A stretch of DNA of 64,000 nt. Source: Prochlorococcus sp. AG-363-A16 (GTDB taxonomy: Bacteria; Cyanobacteriota; Cyanobacteriia; PCC-6307; Cyanobiaceae). The notes below the pieces were generated by a model that had not been told where the DNA came from, made no database searches, and saw nothing but the letters and a program-made list of their open reading frames with translations. How positions within the stretch are numbered: position 1 is the stretch's first letter; every line of letters begins with the position of its first letter. The DNA is taken from positions 62,001-126,000 of the forward strand of contig QCFB01000001.1 of NCBI GenBank assembly GCA_003280345.1, written 5' to 3'. Made by a program: the position numbers and the translations under genes. Shown piece after piece: positions 20,083 to 29,065 of this stretch.

Positions 20083-21501
20083 ATGTCCAAGGCTCATTTT
20101 GGTTTAATCGGTCTTGGGGTTATGGGCGAAAATCTCGTCCTAAACGCTGAGCGAAATGGATTCTCAAGTGTTGTTTATAACCGCACTTATTCCAAAACAG
20201 AATCTTTTCTTCGAGGTCGTGGATCAGGTAAATCTATAAGTGGAGCAAAGAGCCTCCAAGACTTTGTTGACAAGCTTGAGCGCCCTCGCAGGATTTTGAT
20301 GATGGTTAAAGCTGGCGCTGCTACCGATGCAGTAATTAAAGGTATATCTCCTTTCTTAGAGGATGGAGATTTGCTTATAGATGGAGGCAACGCGGAATTT
20401 AGAGATACTGAGAGACGTGTTCAAGAACTTGAGAGTAAAAGATTTGGATATATAGGAATGGGAGTTTCAGGAGGTGCAAAGGGAGCTTTGGAAGGTCCAA
20501 GCATGATGCCTGGAGGCACAAAAAATTCTTATGTCTCAATAGAGCCTTTGCTCAGCAAGATGGCGGCTCAAGTTGATGATGGGCCATGTGTGACCTATAT
20601 CGGACCAGGAGGTTCAGGACATTTTGTCAAAACTGTCCACAATGGAATTGAATATGGGATTGAGCAAATTCTTGCTGAGGCCTATGACCTAATGAAAAGG
20701 GTTGGTGGAATGAGTGGAAATCAAATCGCCGACATAATGAGTTTTTGGAATAAAACAGATGAACTTAATTCTTATCTTGTAGAGATTACAGAGACTTGTT
20801 TGCGTACTAAAGACCCAATAAATGGAGAAGATGTAGTTGAACAAATTTTAGATAAAGCTGGTCAAAAAGGAACAGGACTTTGGACTGTCCTTAGTGCTTT
20901 AGAGCTTGGGGCCTCCGTTCCAACTATCTATGCCTCTTTAAACGCCAGAGTAATGAGCTCGATCAAATCTCAAAGGCTTTTTGCAGAGACTATATTGGAA
21001 GGTCCCAATATTAAACATTTTGATATAGGTAAATCAGATGATGGTATGTCTCCAATTATGGATGCGGTTGTATTGTCAAGTATTGCAAGTTATGCCCAAG
21101 GGATGGAACTCTTGCGCATTGCTTCTAATGAATACAATTATAAATTAAATATGCCCTCTATAGCCAGGATTTGGAAAGGAGGTTGCATTATTCGTTCCCG
21201 TCTTTTGAACCGAATACAGGAGGCGTTTCAAGCTGAACCTCAACTTACAAATTTACTTATTAGTCCTTGGTTTTCAGAAGAAGTTAATAAGCGTTTGCCC
21301 GGTCTTACAAGGATAGTTGCAGGAGCTGCAGAATCTGGAATACCAGTTCCTTGTTTTAGCAGTACACTTGATTACATAAATAGTTATCGCACTGGTCGCC
21401 TTCCTCAAAACTTAGTGCAAGCAATGAGAGATTGCTTCGGATCACATACATATGAGCGTATTGATAAAGAAGGATCATTCCATACAGAATGGCTAAAATA
21501 A
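20083..21501 (+). CDS. gnd: 6-phosphogluconate dehydrogenase (decarboxylating)
   Basis: Oxidative pentose phosphate enzyme making ribulose-5-P, CO2 and NADPH. NADP-binding GLGVMGENL is at residue 10, followed by MMVKAG, DGGNAEFRDT, the substrate/catalytic motif GVSGGAKGALEGPSMMPGG, and HNGIEYGIEQ with the catalytic lysine just before it (HFVKTVHNG). Length 472 aa is normal. It is 14 bases upstream of pgl, so two successive OPP steps are probably co-transcribed. Confidence 0.97.
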   Translation: MSKAHFGLIGLGVMGENLVLNAERNGFSSVVYNRTYSKTESFLRGRGSGKSISGAKSLQDFVDKLERPRRILMMVKAGAATDAVIKGISPFLEDGDLLIDGGNAEFRDTERRVQELESKRFGYIGMGVSGGAKGALEGPSMMPGGTKNSYVSIEPLLSKMAAQVDDGPCVTYIGPGGSGHFVKTVHNGIEYGIEQILAEAYDLMKRVGGMSGNQIADIMSFWNKTDELNSYLVEITETCLRTKDPINGEDVVEQILDKAGQKGTGLWTVLSALELGASVPTIYASLNARVMSSIKSQRLFAETILEGPNIKHFDIGKSDDGMSPIMDAVVLSSIASYAQGMELLRIASNEYNYKLNMPSIARIWKGGCIIRSRLLNRIQEAFQAEPQLTNLLISPWFSEEVNKRLPGLTRIVAGAAESGIPVPCFSSTLDYINSYRTGRLPQNLVQAMRDCFGSHTYERIDKEGSFHTEWLK

Positions 21502-21514
21502 CTTTTACTTAGTA

Positions 21515-22228
21515 ATGACTACCTACAACGTTTTTAGAACTTCTGAGGAAAAAGATTTAGCAACTCTTGCTAAGGAGACAATTGCATCACAGATAAAACT
21601 TATCCTTGAACAAAAGGAGCGTGCACAAATTGCACTTTCTGGAGGAAAGACTCCTTCAGAAGCATATCAATTGTTAAGTAGAGAACCTTTATCTTGGGAT
21701 AGGGTTGATATTTTTTTAGGAGATGAAAGATGGGTAGAACCTAATAATGAATTAAGTAATGTAAGGATGATTAGAAGTACATTGCTGGGCTCAGAACCTG
21801 GAGATAAAGGAAGGTTTTACCCAATTCCTATAAGTCAATCCTCTACCCCTGATGAAAGTGCATTTGCTTATGAAAATTTAATCAAGGAAATCTGTCATGG
21901 TAACCCCCCTGTATTTGATTTGGTCTTATTAGGATTGGGGTCTGATGGACACACAGCATCTTTATTCCCAGGTACTGATTCAGTTCAGCAAACTAATCGT
22001 CTAGTTACTGTTGGTATTGGCAATGGGCTGGAGCGCATATCCCTTACCGCTCCAGTCTTAAGTGCTTCTAGAAAAGTAATCTTTTTGGTTGGTGGAGAGT
22101 CAAAGCAGGTTGCGTTGAAAAGACTTTTGGACCCCTCAGAATCTTCGGAACGTACGCCAGCTCGTTTGGTACAGCCTCTTTCAGAAGTAATTGTTTTGGC
22201 TGATGATGCAGCCTTAGAATTGTATTAG
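21515..22228 (+). CDS. pgl: 6-phosphogluconolactonase (DevB family)
   Basis: Hydrolyses 6-phosphogluconolactone. Recognised by ALSGGKTP near residue 41, VDIFLGDERWV about 70, and DLVLLGLGSDGHTASLFPGT with the catalytic histidine near 150. Length 237 aa is typical. It follows gnd after 14 bases, which supports an OPP transcription unit active in the dark or under carbon stress. Confidence 0.95.
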   Translation: MTTYNVFRTSEEKDLATLAKETIASQIKLILEQKERAQIALSGGKTPSEAYQLLSREPLSWDRVDIFLGDERWVEPNNELSNVRMIRSTLLGSEPGDKGRFYPIPISQSSTPDESAFAYENLIKEICHGNPPVFDLVLLGLGSDGHTASLFPGTDSVQQTNRLVTVGIGNGLERISLTAPVLSASRKVIFLVGGESKQVALKRLLDPSESSERTPARLVQPLSEVIVLADDAALELY

Positions 22229-22277
22229 TGATTACCTTATATTTTTTAATGCTTACTCTTTCTTCCTTAGGCATGCT

Positions 22278-22859
22278 TTGCGTTTGACAAACATCAATCG
22301 ATCTGAACCTCCTTCTCAATTTGTAATTTCTAGTCAGGAGCAGTTTGAACTCTGGGAACCACTCAATGACACAATTATGGGAGGTTCAAGTCAGTCTTTC
22401 TGCAGATCTACACATGATGGCTTACTGATTGAAGGTGAGGTTATAGAAGAAGGAGGAGGTTTTATAAGTTGCCGGTCCCCCGTATTGAAGGAACCTTTGA
22501 ACCTTTCAAAATATCGTGGAATAAGAGTTGAAGTTGATGGGGACGGCCGGACTCTCAAGCTTGCAATGACTTGTCGGGACCGTCTTTTAGGCCTTACAGG
22601 TTTTATTTCTGGTGGCATCTACTGGGTGGCTTCAATTCCAACTAAGCCAAAAGGAACAACTTGTGTTGATATTCCATTTTTAGACCTTTTACCAACTGCT
22701 TTAGCCAAGCCTGTTTCTTTGCCAATTAAATTTAATTCTTCTAATGTCACGCAATTTCAATTACTACACTCAAAGTTTGGCCAACCTGGAGAATTAAATC
22801 CTGGATTTAAAACAGGCCCCATAAAAATTCTATTACGCTCTATAAGTGGATTCAGCTGA
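22278..22859 (+). CDS. CIA30 family protein
   Basis: Beta-sandwich protein of the complex I intermediate-associated protein 30 family. Typical features are the opening WEPLNDTIMGGSSQS, the GGFISCRS strand and GVRVEVDGDGRTLKLAMTCRD-like core (here starting at about residue 72). In other organisms the family is linked to NDH/complex I assembly, and some members bind other assembly targets; its role here is not known. The start is uncertain (TTG at 22278 or 22284). Its 3' end overlaps the next gene by 14 bases. Confidence 0.75.
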   Translation: MRLTNINRSEPPSQFVISSQEQFELWEPLNDTIMGGSSQSFCRSTHDGLLIEGEVIEEGGGFISCRSPVLKEPLNLSKYRGIRVEVDGDGRTLKLAMTCRDRLLGLTGFISGGIYWVASIPTKPKGTTCVDIPFLDLLPTALAKPVSLPIKFNSSNVTQFQLLHSKFGQPGELNPGFKTGPIKILLRSISGFS

Positions 22860-23256
22860 CTTAAATATAGATTTCCATACCGCAATTGCTGCAGCTGCAG
22901 ATATATGTTTTAAACCATGGTTGCATGCAGTATTAGATCATGATAAGAAATCTTCAAATCCAATTAATGCTAATAAAAGTTTAGATCTCCTTTTGACTAT
23001 TGAGTGTCGTAATAAAGAAGGTGTACGTCAACCATCTAAAGATATTGAACTTGAAATATATAGAAGTGGAAATGATTTGAACCTTATTTTATCTTGGCTT
23101 CACATAGATGATGCTCCCATCCTTTGGCAGGGTAAGCATTCTATCTGGATGGATTCTGTTACTGGAAAGCGTTGTGCCCCTCCTACAGATGGACATTGTT
23201 TGGAATCTTTTGCTAGAAGATTGAGATCATTATTTGTTTCTCAAAGCAAATATTGA
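22846..23256 (+). CDS. Conserved cyanobacterial hypothetical protein
   Basis: I do not recognise a named family. The 136-residue protein has no signal peptide or membrane segment; it alternates helical and beta segments (LDLLLTIECRN, DIELEIYRSG, DLNLILSWLHIDD) and has three cysteines. It overlaps the CIA30 gene by 14 bases with a GTG start at 22846, indicating translational coupling and possibly a shared role. It ends 17 bases before the convergent ilvD. Confidence 0.65.
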   Translation: MDSADLNIDFHTAIAAAADICFKPWLHAVLDHDKKSSNPINANKSLDLLLTIECRNKEGVRQPSKDIELEIYRSGNDLNLILSWLHIDDAPILWQGKHSIWMDSVTGKRCAPPTDGHCLESFARRLRSLFVSQSKY

Positions 23257-23272
23257 CTATTTAAAATATTCA

Positions 23273-24940
23273 TTATTGATCAGTCACTGCTCCTTTGCTT
23301 GAACTACTTACTAGTCGCGCATATTTACCAAGAATGCCCGATGTGTAGCGTGGTTTTGGTTTTTCCCAATCTTGGCGTCGCATAGCTAATTCATCTGAAT
23401 CTACATTTAACTGAATTAATCGTTTATCAGCATCAACGGTGATGCTATCTCCTTCCTTTACTAATGCAATATTTCCACCAACTGCAGCTTCAGGAGCAAC
23501 ATGTCCTACAACTAGTCCATAAGTGCCTCCGCTAAAACGACCATCTGTAATAAGTGCAACTTTGTCACCTAAACCTTGCCCAACAATTGCAGAAGTTGGA
23601 GCAAGCATTTCTCTCATTCCAGGACCACCTACAGGGCCTTCATATCTCACAACAATTACATCACCTTCATTTATCTTGTTAGCAAGAATTGCGGCTAAAC
23701 ATATTTCTTCACTTTCAAAAACCCTTGCCGGTCCTGTGAGTGAAGTGTTCTTTATTCCACTAATCTTTGCTACACAACCTTCATTTGCGAGGTTGCCTTT
23801 AAGTATTGCCAAGTGACCTTTTTTATAAATTGGGTGGGATAATGGACGTATAATATCTTGTTCTTTAGGAGGGATTGAAGGGACATTCTTTAGTACCTCT
23901 TTAATGGTTTTTCCTTCTATTGTTTTACAGTTTCCGTGTATAAGCCCTGCATCTAAGAGCAGTTTCATAACTTGAGGTATCCCTCCTGCCTTATGTAGAT
24001 CAACAGTCACATACTTTCCACTTGGTTTTAGATCACAAATAACAGGTACTTTTTGTCTAATCCGCTCAAAATCATCTATAGAAAGTTCTACTCCAGCAGT
24101 TCTCGCAATTGCAAGTAAATGAAGAACAGCATTTGTGGAACCTCCTACAGCCATTATTACACTAATGGCATTTTCAAATGCATCTTTGGTGAGTAAGTCT
24201 AGAGGTCTTATTTCACTTTTAATTGCTTTAACAAGAACTTCTGCACTTCTTGCGGCGCTCTCTGCTTTCTCCTCATCTTCAGCAGCCATTGTTGAGCTAT
24301 AGGGAAGACTTAGTCCCATAGTCTCTATTGCTGCGGACATTGTATTTGCCGTAAACATACCTCCGCAACTTCCAGCTCCAGGTATTGCATTCTTCTCAAC
24401 AGCTAAAAGTCTATCTTCATTTATTTTCCCACTTGCATGCTGACCAACTGCTTCAAATGCACTTACAACTGTTAAATCACAACCTCCTAGTTTACCTGGC
24501 TTTATTGTGCCACCATAGACAAATATCGCTGGTATATTCATACGTGCCATTGCAAGCATTGCACCAGGCATATTTTTATCGCAGCCACCTATAGCCAGAA
24601 CACCATCCATGCTTTGTGCATTACATGCAGTTTCAATTGAATCTGCAATTACTTCTCTAGAAACCAGTGAATATTTCATACCTTCTGTACCCATAGATAT
24701 ACCATCACTAACCGTAATTGTGCCAAACATTTGAGGCATAGCACCTGCAAGCTTTGCTGCTTTCTCTGACCGAATAGCTAAGTGATTTAACCCGACATTG
24801 CATGGAGTGATTGTACTAAATCCGTTTGCTATTCCTATAATTGGTTTGTTGAAATCTCCATCTTCAAAGCCTACTGCGCGTAACATCGCACGATTTGGAG
24901 AACGCTGTATACCTTTTGTTATTGCACTAGATCTGAGCAT
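23273..24940 (-). CDS. ilvD: Dihydroxy-acid dehydratase
   Basis: Fe-S dehydratase in isoleucine and valine synthesis. The family motifs CDKNMPG (near residue 118) and [15 protein letters not shown] (near 185) carry cluster and metal ligands; [21 protein letters not shown] is near 460. Length 555 aa fits bacterial IlvD. It is followed on the same strand by a small membrane protein and a UPRT-like gene further upstream. Family call is secure. Confidence 0.97.
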   Translation of the reverse strand: MLRSSAITKGIQRSPNRAMLRAVGFEDGDFNKPIIGIANGFSTITPCNVGLNHLAIRSEKAAKLAGAMPQMFGTITVSDGISMGTEGMKYSLVSREVIADSIETACNAQSMDGVLAIGGCDKNMPGAMLAMARMNIPAIFVYGGTIKPGKLGGCDLTVVSAFEAVGQHASGKINEDRLLAVEKNAIPGAGSCGGMFTANTMSAAIETMGLSLPYSSTMAAEDEEKAESAARSAEVLVKAIKSEIRPLDLLTKDAFENAISVIMAVGGSTNAVLHLLAIARTAGVELSIDDFERIRQKVPVICDLKPSGKYVTVDLHKAGGIPQVMKLLLDAGLIHGNCKTIEGKTIKEVLKNVPSIPPKEQDIIRPLSHPIYKKGHLAILKGNLANEGCVAKISGIKNTSLTGPARVFESEEICLAAILANKINEGDVIVVRYEGPVGGPGMREMLAPTSAIVGQGLGDKVALITDGRFSGGTYGLVVGHVAPEAAVGGNIALVKEGDSITVDADKRLIQLNVDSDELAMRRQDWEKPKPRYTSGILGKYARLVSSSSKGAVTDQ

Positions 24941-24990
24941 GATTCGTTTTGATGAGTTTTAATTATCTTTAACTAATTTAAATTACCTTA

Positions 24991-25290
24991 CTAATTTTTC
25001 GAGCCAAGTTCTTCGAGTTGTTTTCTAACATCTGCAATAGCAGCATTTAATTGTTCAACTCTCTCTTCTAGGTGCTCACTGCTTTCTTTTTTCAATGGTG
25101 AGTTTGTAGTTTCAAATGCTTCTGATCCGTCCTGCATACGAGGTGCGTACAACATCGCGCGCTGCTTCCTTGTCTGTTGTCGTTTCTCTGCTTCAGAAAA
25201 TAACCACCAAGCTAGGCCTGCGGCTCCTAATACCGCTCCGCTTATCAATGAAGAAAGACTCCCACTTGATGTTTCACGATATTGAGCCAT
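24991..25290 (-). CDS. Small membrane-anchored hypothetical protein with coiled coil
   Basis: 99 residues: a short polar N-terminus, one hydrophobic segment (about residues 11-28, LISGAVLGAAGLAWWLF), then a basic stretch and a C-terminal heptad-like region (SSEHLEERVEQLNAAIADV) likely to form a coiled coil. I recognise no named family. It lies between ilvD and a UPRT-like gene, all on the minus strand, and is 25 bases from the UPRT-like stop. Confidence 0.65.
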   Translation of the reverse strand: MAQYRETSSGSLSSLISGAVLGAAGLAWWLFSEAEKRQQTRKQRAMLYAPRMQDGSEAFETTNSPLKKESSEHLEERVEQLNAAIADVRKQLEELGSKN

Positions 25291-25314
25291 GGCAACAATT
25301 TGTTTGATTTAATC

Positions 25315-25932
25315 TTAGTTCGAGCCTGCAATTCTTGTGTTTAATCGCAATGCTGGATTTCCGATCCCGGGAACTATCTCTCCATTTTGGTTTAGTTCTG
25401 CATCAATGCAAGCCGAATATATCGTGAGTTCTGGGAACGATTCTCCGATGGTTGTGAGTCCTTTATTTGAGGATAATGAAGTAATCACTCTTACCCTTTT
25501 TGTTTCTACTTTCTTCTCATGAAGCTTTAACAATGTTTGGAGTAGAGACCTGCCAGTTGCAATTTGGTCAACATAAATAATTACTCCGGCATTGGTTTCT
25601 ATAGAATTTGGAACGCCACCAATGCATAAATGTGCATTAGGAAGAACATTTCTCCCTCCTTGCCACAACTCAAGTCCACCTGGCATGTTTGGGATTGCTA
25701 ATAAAGGAATATTTGCCTCGATTACGATCCCTTCACCTTTGCCATGGGACGTCTCGAAAGCTTCTTGTCTGGTCGGCAACCATTCTCTCAAGGCTTCATA
25801 AGTTAGCCATCGACCAAGTTCTTCCAGTCCGGTTGAATAGAGAGCTCCTGGGGTTGAGACATTACGAAGCATTGTGAGCCAATGCGCGATTAGAGGATGA
25901 GGGGGTACTACTACCTTTAATGTCATTGCCAT
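25315..25932 (-). CDS. Uracil phosphoribosyltransferase-like protein with altered active site
   Basis: The fold resembles Upp: N-terminal HPLIAHWLTMLRN, a PRPP-type loop VDQIATGRSL near residue 127, and the C-terminal block DAELNQNGEIVPGIG. Two positions differ from active Upp as I know the family: the PRPP loop is usually D-P-M-L-A-T-G-G-S, one residue longer, and the uracil-binding GDAGDR is replaced by GNPALR. This suggests loss or change of substrate. Length 205 aa is normal. Either a regulatory relative or an enzyme with another substrate is possible. Confidence 0.7.
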   Translation of the reverse strand: MAMTLKVVVPPHPLIAHWLTMLRNVSTPGALYSTGLEELGRWLTYEALREWLPTRQEAFETSHGKGEGIVIEANIPLLAIPNMPGGLELWQGGRNVLPNAHLCIGGVPNSIETNAGVIIYVDQIATGRSLLQTLLKLHEKKVETKRVRVITSLSSNKGLTTIGESFPELTIYSACIDAELNQNGEIVPGIGNPALRLNTRIAGSN

Positions 25933-25963
25933 CTGTCTTCAAAGGGCATTTATTTGCCATAAC

Positions 25964-26518
25964 GTGATTAAACAAACTACTGGCTCGCGGCCAAGCTTTT
26001 CTCTCATGCCTTTCCCTTTTCAAGTATGGAATCGTTTTAGATCCATTTTGCTTTTATCAGTTTTCCTTTTTGTTTTGATTTTGCCTGCTCCCGAGGCTTT
26101 GGCTAAAAGACCCCCTGAAACACGAAGCCTTGAGGAAATTGATATTTCTCAAGACATGCATGGGAAGGACCTGAATGGATATGAATTTGTAAAAGAAGAT
26201 CTTCGAGGAATTGATTTCAGTTCGGCAGACCTTCGAGGAGCAATATTTAATAACAGTGAATTAGGTGGAGCTAACCTTATGGGGGCTGATTTAGAAGATG
26301 CAGTTGCCTTTGCTAGTGGTTTTGAAGGTTCAGATTTAAGAGATGCAAATTTCACTAATGCCTTACTTATGGAAAGCCGTTTTTCTGATGCTCAAATTGA
26401 AGGTGCTGACTTTACAAATGCTGTTTTAAGTCGTATTCAACAGAAGCAACTATGTTCTAAAGCGGCAGGTGTTAATTCAGAAACTGGGGAAAGCACAAGT
26501 TACAGTCTTGGTTGTTAA
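25964..26518 (+). CDS. Pentapeptide-repeat protein, probably thylakoid lumenal/periplasmic
   Basis: A hydrophobic signal segment (LLLSVFLFVLILPAPEALA) ends near residue 47 at an A-x-A site, followed by tandem A(D/N)LXX repeats from about 75 to 155 (SADLRGAIF, GANLMGADL, GSDLRDANF, GADFTNAVL), which fold into a right-handed quadrilateral beta helix. Two cysteines near the C-terminus could form a disulfide. The start may be GTG 25964 or ATG 26006; the shorter version gives a more usual signal peptide. Function unknown; many cyanobacterial members are lumenal. Confidence 0.8.
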   Translation: MIKQTTGSRPSFSLMPFPFQVWNRFRSILLLSVFLFVLILPAPEALAKRPPETRSLEEIDISQDMHGKDLNGYEFVKEDLRGIDFSSADLRGAIFNNSELGGANLMGADLEDAVAFASGFEGSDLRDANFTNALLMESRFSDAQIEGADFTNAVLSRIQQKQLCSKAAGVNSETGESTSYSLGC

Positions 26519-26544
26519 TCCATACAAGTTTTTAATTCTTTTAT

Positions 26545-27624
26545 ATGCCTAAACGTCTCCCTGTAACCATTATCACTGGGTTTCTTGGCGCCGGGAAAAC
26601 AACACTCCTACGCCATTTATTGACAAACAGTGGCAAACGTTTGGCTGTAATGGTTAATGAATTTGGTACTGTTGGTATTGATGGAGATCTAATTAAAAGT
26701 TGTGGCTTTTGCCCTGATGAGGAAATTGAAGGGAGATTAATTGAATTAAATAATGGCTGTTTATGCTGCACCGTTCAGGATGATTTTCTGCCCACTATGG
26801 AGAAGCTATTGACGCATGCTAATCAATTGGACGGCATTGTTATAGAGACCAGTGGATTAGCTTTACCGCTTCCTCTCATTCATGCACTTGATTGGCCAGC
26901 AATTCGTCCAAGTGTTCATATTAATGGGGTCATTACTCTTGTTGATGGGGAAGCATTGTCATGTGGCAGTCCTGTTGGTGATAGCTCGGCAATTGAACAA
27001 CAAAGAAAAGATGATCCGAGCCTTGATCATTTAACCCCAATTGATGAATTATTTACTGACCAACTCTCTTCTGCTGATTTGGTTTTAATTAGTAGGGCTG
27101 ACTGCGTTTCTTCTGCTGCGCTAAAAAGTGTTGAAAATGATTTGAAGGACCGTATTCATGATAAAACCCCAATATTACCTATTAGCAACGGAAAAATTGA
27201 TACCAAATTAATACTTGGCATTCAACATTTCGAAGAACATTCAAGGCATAATGAAGTATTAATAGATAATGCTCACCATGATGATGATCATGATCATCAT
27301 CATCATCATGCAAATGTATCTAGTGCTTTCTTACGTCTAGATTTAGTAGTTGATCGAGAGTCTTTCGAGGCTCTTTTGCCTGAACTTGCTAAAAGCTGTC
27401 AAATTTTACGTTTAAAGGGCCGATGTTGGCTTCCTGGCAAGCTATTGCCCCTGCAAGTTCAAATGGTTGGCAATCGTGTAAGTACCTGGTTTGAACAAGC
27501 ACCAGAAACCGCTTGGCGCCCTAAAAACTCTGGATTTGAAATTGTTGTCCTAAGCTTTAATGAAGATGCAGCAGAAATTATTCAGTCGACTTGCGAGAGA
27601 AATTTTGAGCCCTGTAAAAAGTAA
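26545..27624 (+). CDS. CobW/COG0523-family GTPase (metal chaperone)
   Basis: G3E GTPase with Walker A GFLGAGKTTLL at residue 9, the metal-binding CxCC motif in NGCLCCTVQDD near 73, and a NKxD-like site changed to SRADC near 190. A histidine/aspartate-rich loop near residues 240-255 (six consecutive His preceded by HDDDHDH) is typical of zinc-handling COG0523 proteins. The C-terminal CobW domain follows. No cobalamin genes are adjacent, so a zinc or other metal role is more likely than cobalt (inference). Confidence 0.88.
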   Translation: MPKRLPVTIITGFLGAGKTTLLRHLLTNSGKRLAVMVNEFGTVGIDGDLIKSCGFCPDEEIEGRLIELNNGCLCCTVQDDFLPTMEKLLTHANQLDGIVIETSGLALPLPLIHALDWPAIRPSVHINGVITLVDGEALSCGSPVGDSSAIEQQRKDDPSLDHLTPIDELFTDQLSSADLVLISRADCVSSAALKSVENDLKDRIHDKTPILPISNGKIDTKLILGIQHFEEHSRHNEVLIDNAHHDDDHDHHHHHANVSSAFLRLDLVVDRESFEALLPELAKSCQILRLKGRCWLPGKLLPLQVQMVGNRVSTWFEQAPETAWRPKNSGFEIVVLSFNEDAAEIIQSTCERNFEPCKK

Positions 27625-27789
27625 ATAATATTTATATGACTATTGGGTTGTTTATAGCTTAAAAGTTGGCAATCTTGAACTTATTAATGCAGAATGTCGA
27701 ACAAGACGTCTCTACCTCACATTTCTTTGGATTGACAATCAGTGATTTCTTCAGAAAAAAAAATTAAGGCCAAATATCACTCTTCAGAC

Positions 27790-27915
27790 ATGTCCTCTAA
27801 GAGAGACTCTCCGCTTTGTACACAATGCGGGGGGAATGGATACATGAAGACAAATCCAAATTGTTATCACACCTGTCTTGATTGCTTAGGAAGAGGCTTA
27901 GTTCATAGTGCCTAA
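27790..27915 (+). CDS. Tiny DnaJ-type zinc-finger protein (41 aa)
   Basis: ATG at 27790 opens a 41-residue frame with two CxxCxGxG-like units: CTQCGGNGY at residues 10-18 and CLDCLGRGL at 29-37, a four-cysteine zinc site as in DnaJ and BSD2-type chaperone partners. An in-frame GTG at 27742 could extend it by 16 residues. It lies between the CobW GTPase and purS, with no other gene in the 400-base gap. The motif is too exact to be chance. Confidence 0.75.
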   Translation: MSSKRDSPLCTQCGGNGYMKTNPNCYHTCLDCLGRGLVHSA

Positions 27916-28025
27916 ATCACTGGAGCTCTAATTTTTCGTCAATCACCCTTTGATTTTATTAAATTCATTCTTGATATATTTTTTATATGACTCAATTAAT
28001 CAAATTTTTTAATCGGGACTAGCCA

Positions 28026-28298
28026 GTGTCATTTTTTCAAGCAAGCATTGAAGTCAGTCTTCGCTCATCTGTACTTGATCCAGCAGGTGAGGCGGCAAGA
28101 TCTGCTGCACAAAGTTTGGGGGTTGAGGGCATCACCAAGTTACGAATTGGCAAGTCCATACAATTGGAAATTGAAGCTCCTACAGAAGCTGAGGCTAGAA
28201 GAAGGGTTGAATTCTTAAGTGATCGGTTACTGTCAAATCCAGTTATTGAAGATTGGAGTTTGGAACTCAAGAATTCTTCTTTACCCAAGGCTCCGTAA
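28026..28298 (+). CDS. purS: Phosphoribosylformylglycinamidine synthase subunit PurS
   Basis: Small dimerising subunit of the three-part FGAM synthase (PurSLQ) in purine synthesis. The 90-residue protein shows DPAGEAARSAAQSLG and LRIGKSIQLEIEA, the usual PurS core. GTG at 28026 is followed after seven bases by purQ, confirming the assignment. PurL is not in the window. Confidence 0.93.
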   Translation: MSFFQASIEVSLRSSVLDPAGEAARSAAQSLGVEGITKLRIGKSIQLEIEAPTEAEARRRVEFLSDRLLSNPVIEDWSLELKNSSLPKAP

Positions 28299-28304
28299 AC
28301 TTCA

Positions 28305-28958
28305 ATGGAAATAGGTGTTGTAGTTTTCCCTGGTTCAAACTGCGATCGAGATGTTCGTTGGGCTGCCGAGGGTTGTTTAGGCATTAAAACAAAATTCTTA
28401 TGGCATGAGACACGAGATCTAAGTGGTTTGAAAGCGATTGTTCTCCCAGGAGGATTTAGTTATGGCGATTATCTTCGTTGTGGAGCCATCGCAAGATTTT
28501 CTCCTGTACTTGAGTCTGTTGTTGAATTTGTTGATCGGGGAGGAAAAGTCCTAGGAATATGTAATGGCTTTCAAATTCTTACTGAATTGGGTTTACTGCC
28601 AGGTGCTCTTACAAGAAATAAAGACCTTCACTTTATTTGTCAGGATGTTGCTTTAAATGTAACTAGTAGTCGTACCGATTGGTTGTCAGGCTATGAATCA
28701 GACTTATCAATAAATTTGCCAATCGCTCATGGCGAAGGTCGATTTCAATGTAATCCAGAAACATTGAGGCAATTAGAAGATGAAGATTGCATTGCACTTC
28801 GATATTTAACTAACCCGAATGGTTCGATTAATGATATTGCTGGAATAACTAATAAGAAGGGCAATGTTTTTGGCTTAATGCCTCACCCTGAAAGAGCTTG
28901 CGATCCTTTACTAGGTGGAATTGATGGTAGATCAATAATACAATCACTAATTTATTAA
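28305..28958 (+). CDS. purQ: Phosphoribosylformylglycinamidine synthase subunit PurQ (glutaminase)
   Basis: Class I glutamine amidotransferase supplying ammonia for FGAM synthase. The family opening [12 protein letters not shown] is at residue 5, the nucleophile cysteine in GICNGFQIL near residue 86 and the His/Glu pair in MPHPERA near 197. Length 217 aa is typical. It is translated from a start seven bases after purS. Confidence 0.96.
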   Translation: MEIGVVVFPGSNCDRDVRWAAEGCLGIKTKFLWHETRDLSGLKAIVLPGGFSYGDYLRCGAIARFSPVLESVVEFVDRGGKVLGICNGFQILTELGLLPGALTRNKDLHFICQDVALNVTSSRTDWLSGYESDLSINLPIAHGEGRFQCNPETLRQLEDEDCIALRYLTNPNGSINDIAGITNKKGNVFGLMPHPERACDPLLGGIDGRSIIQSLIY

Positions 28959-29016
28959 GCATAAATATCTTTACTTTTAATTATTAGGCTTTATCTCCTT
29001 TAAAAATAGATATTCC

Positions 29017-29051
29017 AATGTTGGAGAAAATCTATTCCTTCCTCCAACATT
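29017..29051. terminator. Bidirectional terminator hairpin between purQ and fba
   Basis: AATGTTGGAG and CTCCAACATT form a perfect ten-pair stem with a 15-base loop. It sits in the 107-base gap between the convergent purQ and fba. The plus-strand copy is followed by TT, and the minus-strand copy by a T-rich tract, so it can serve both genes. Confidence 0.6.
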
Positions 29052-29065
29052 TTCCACTAGCGAAC

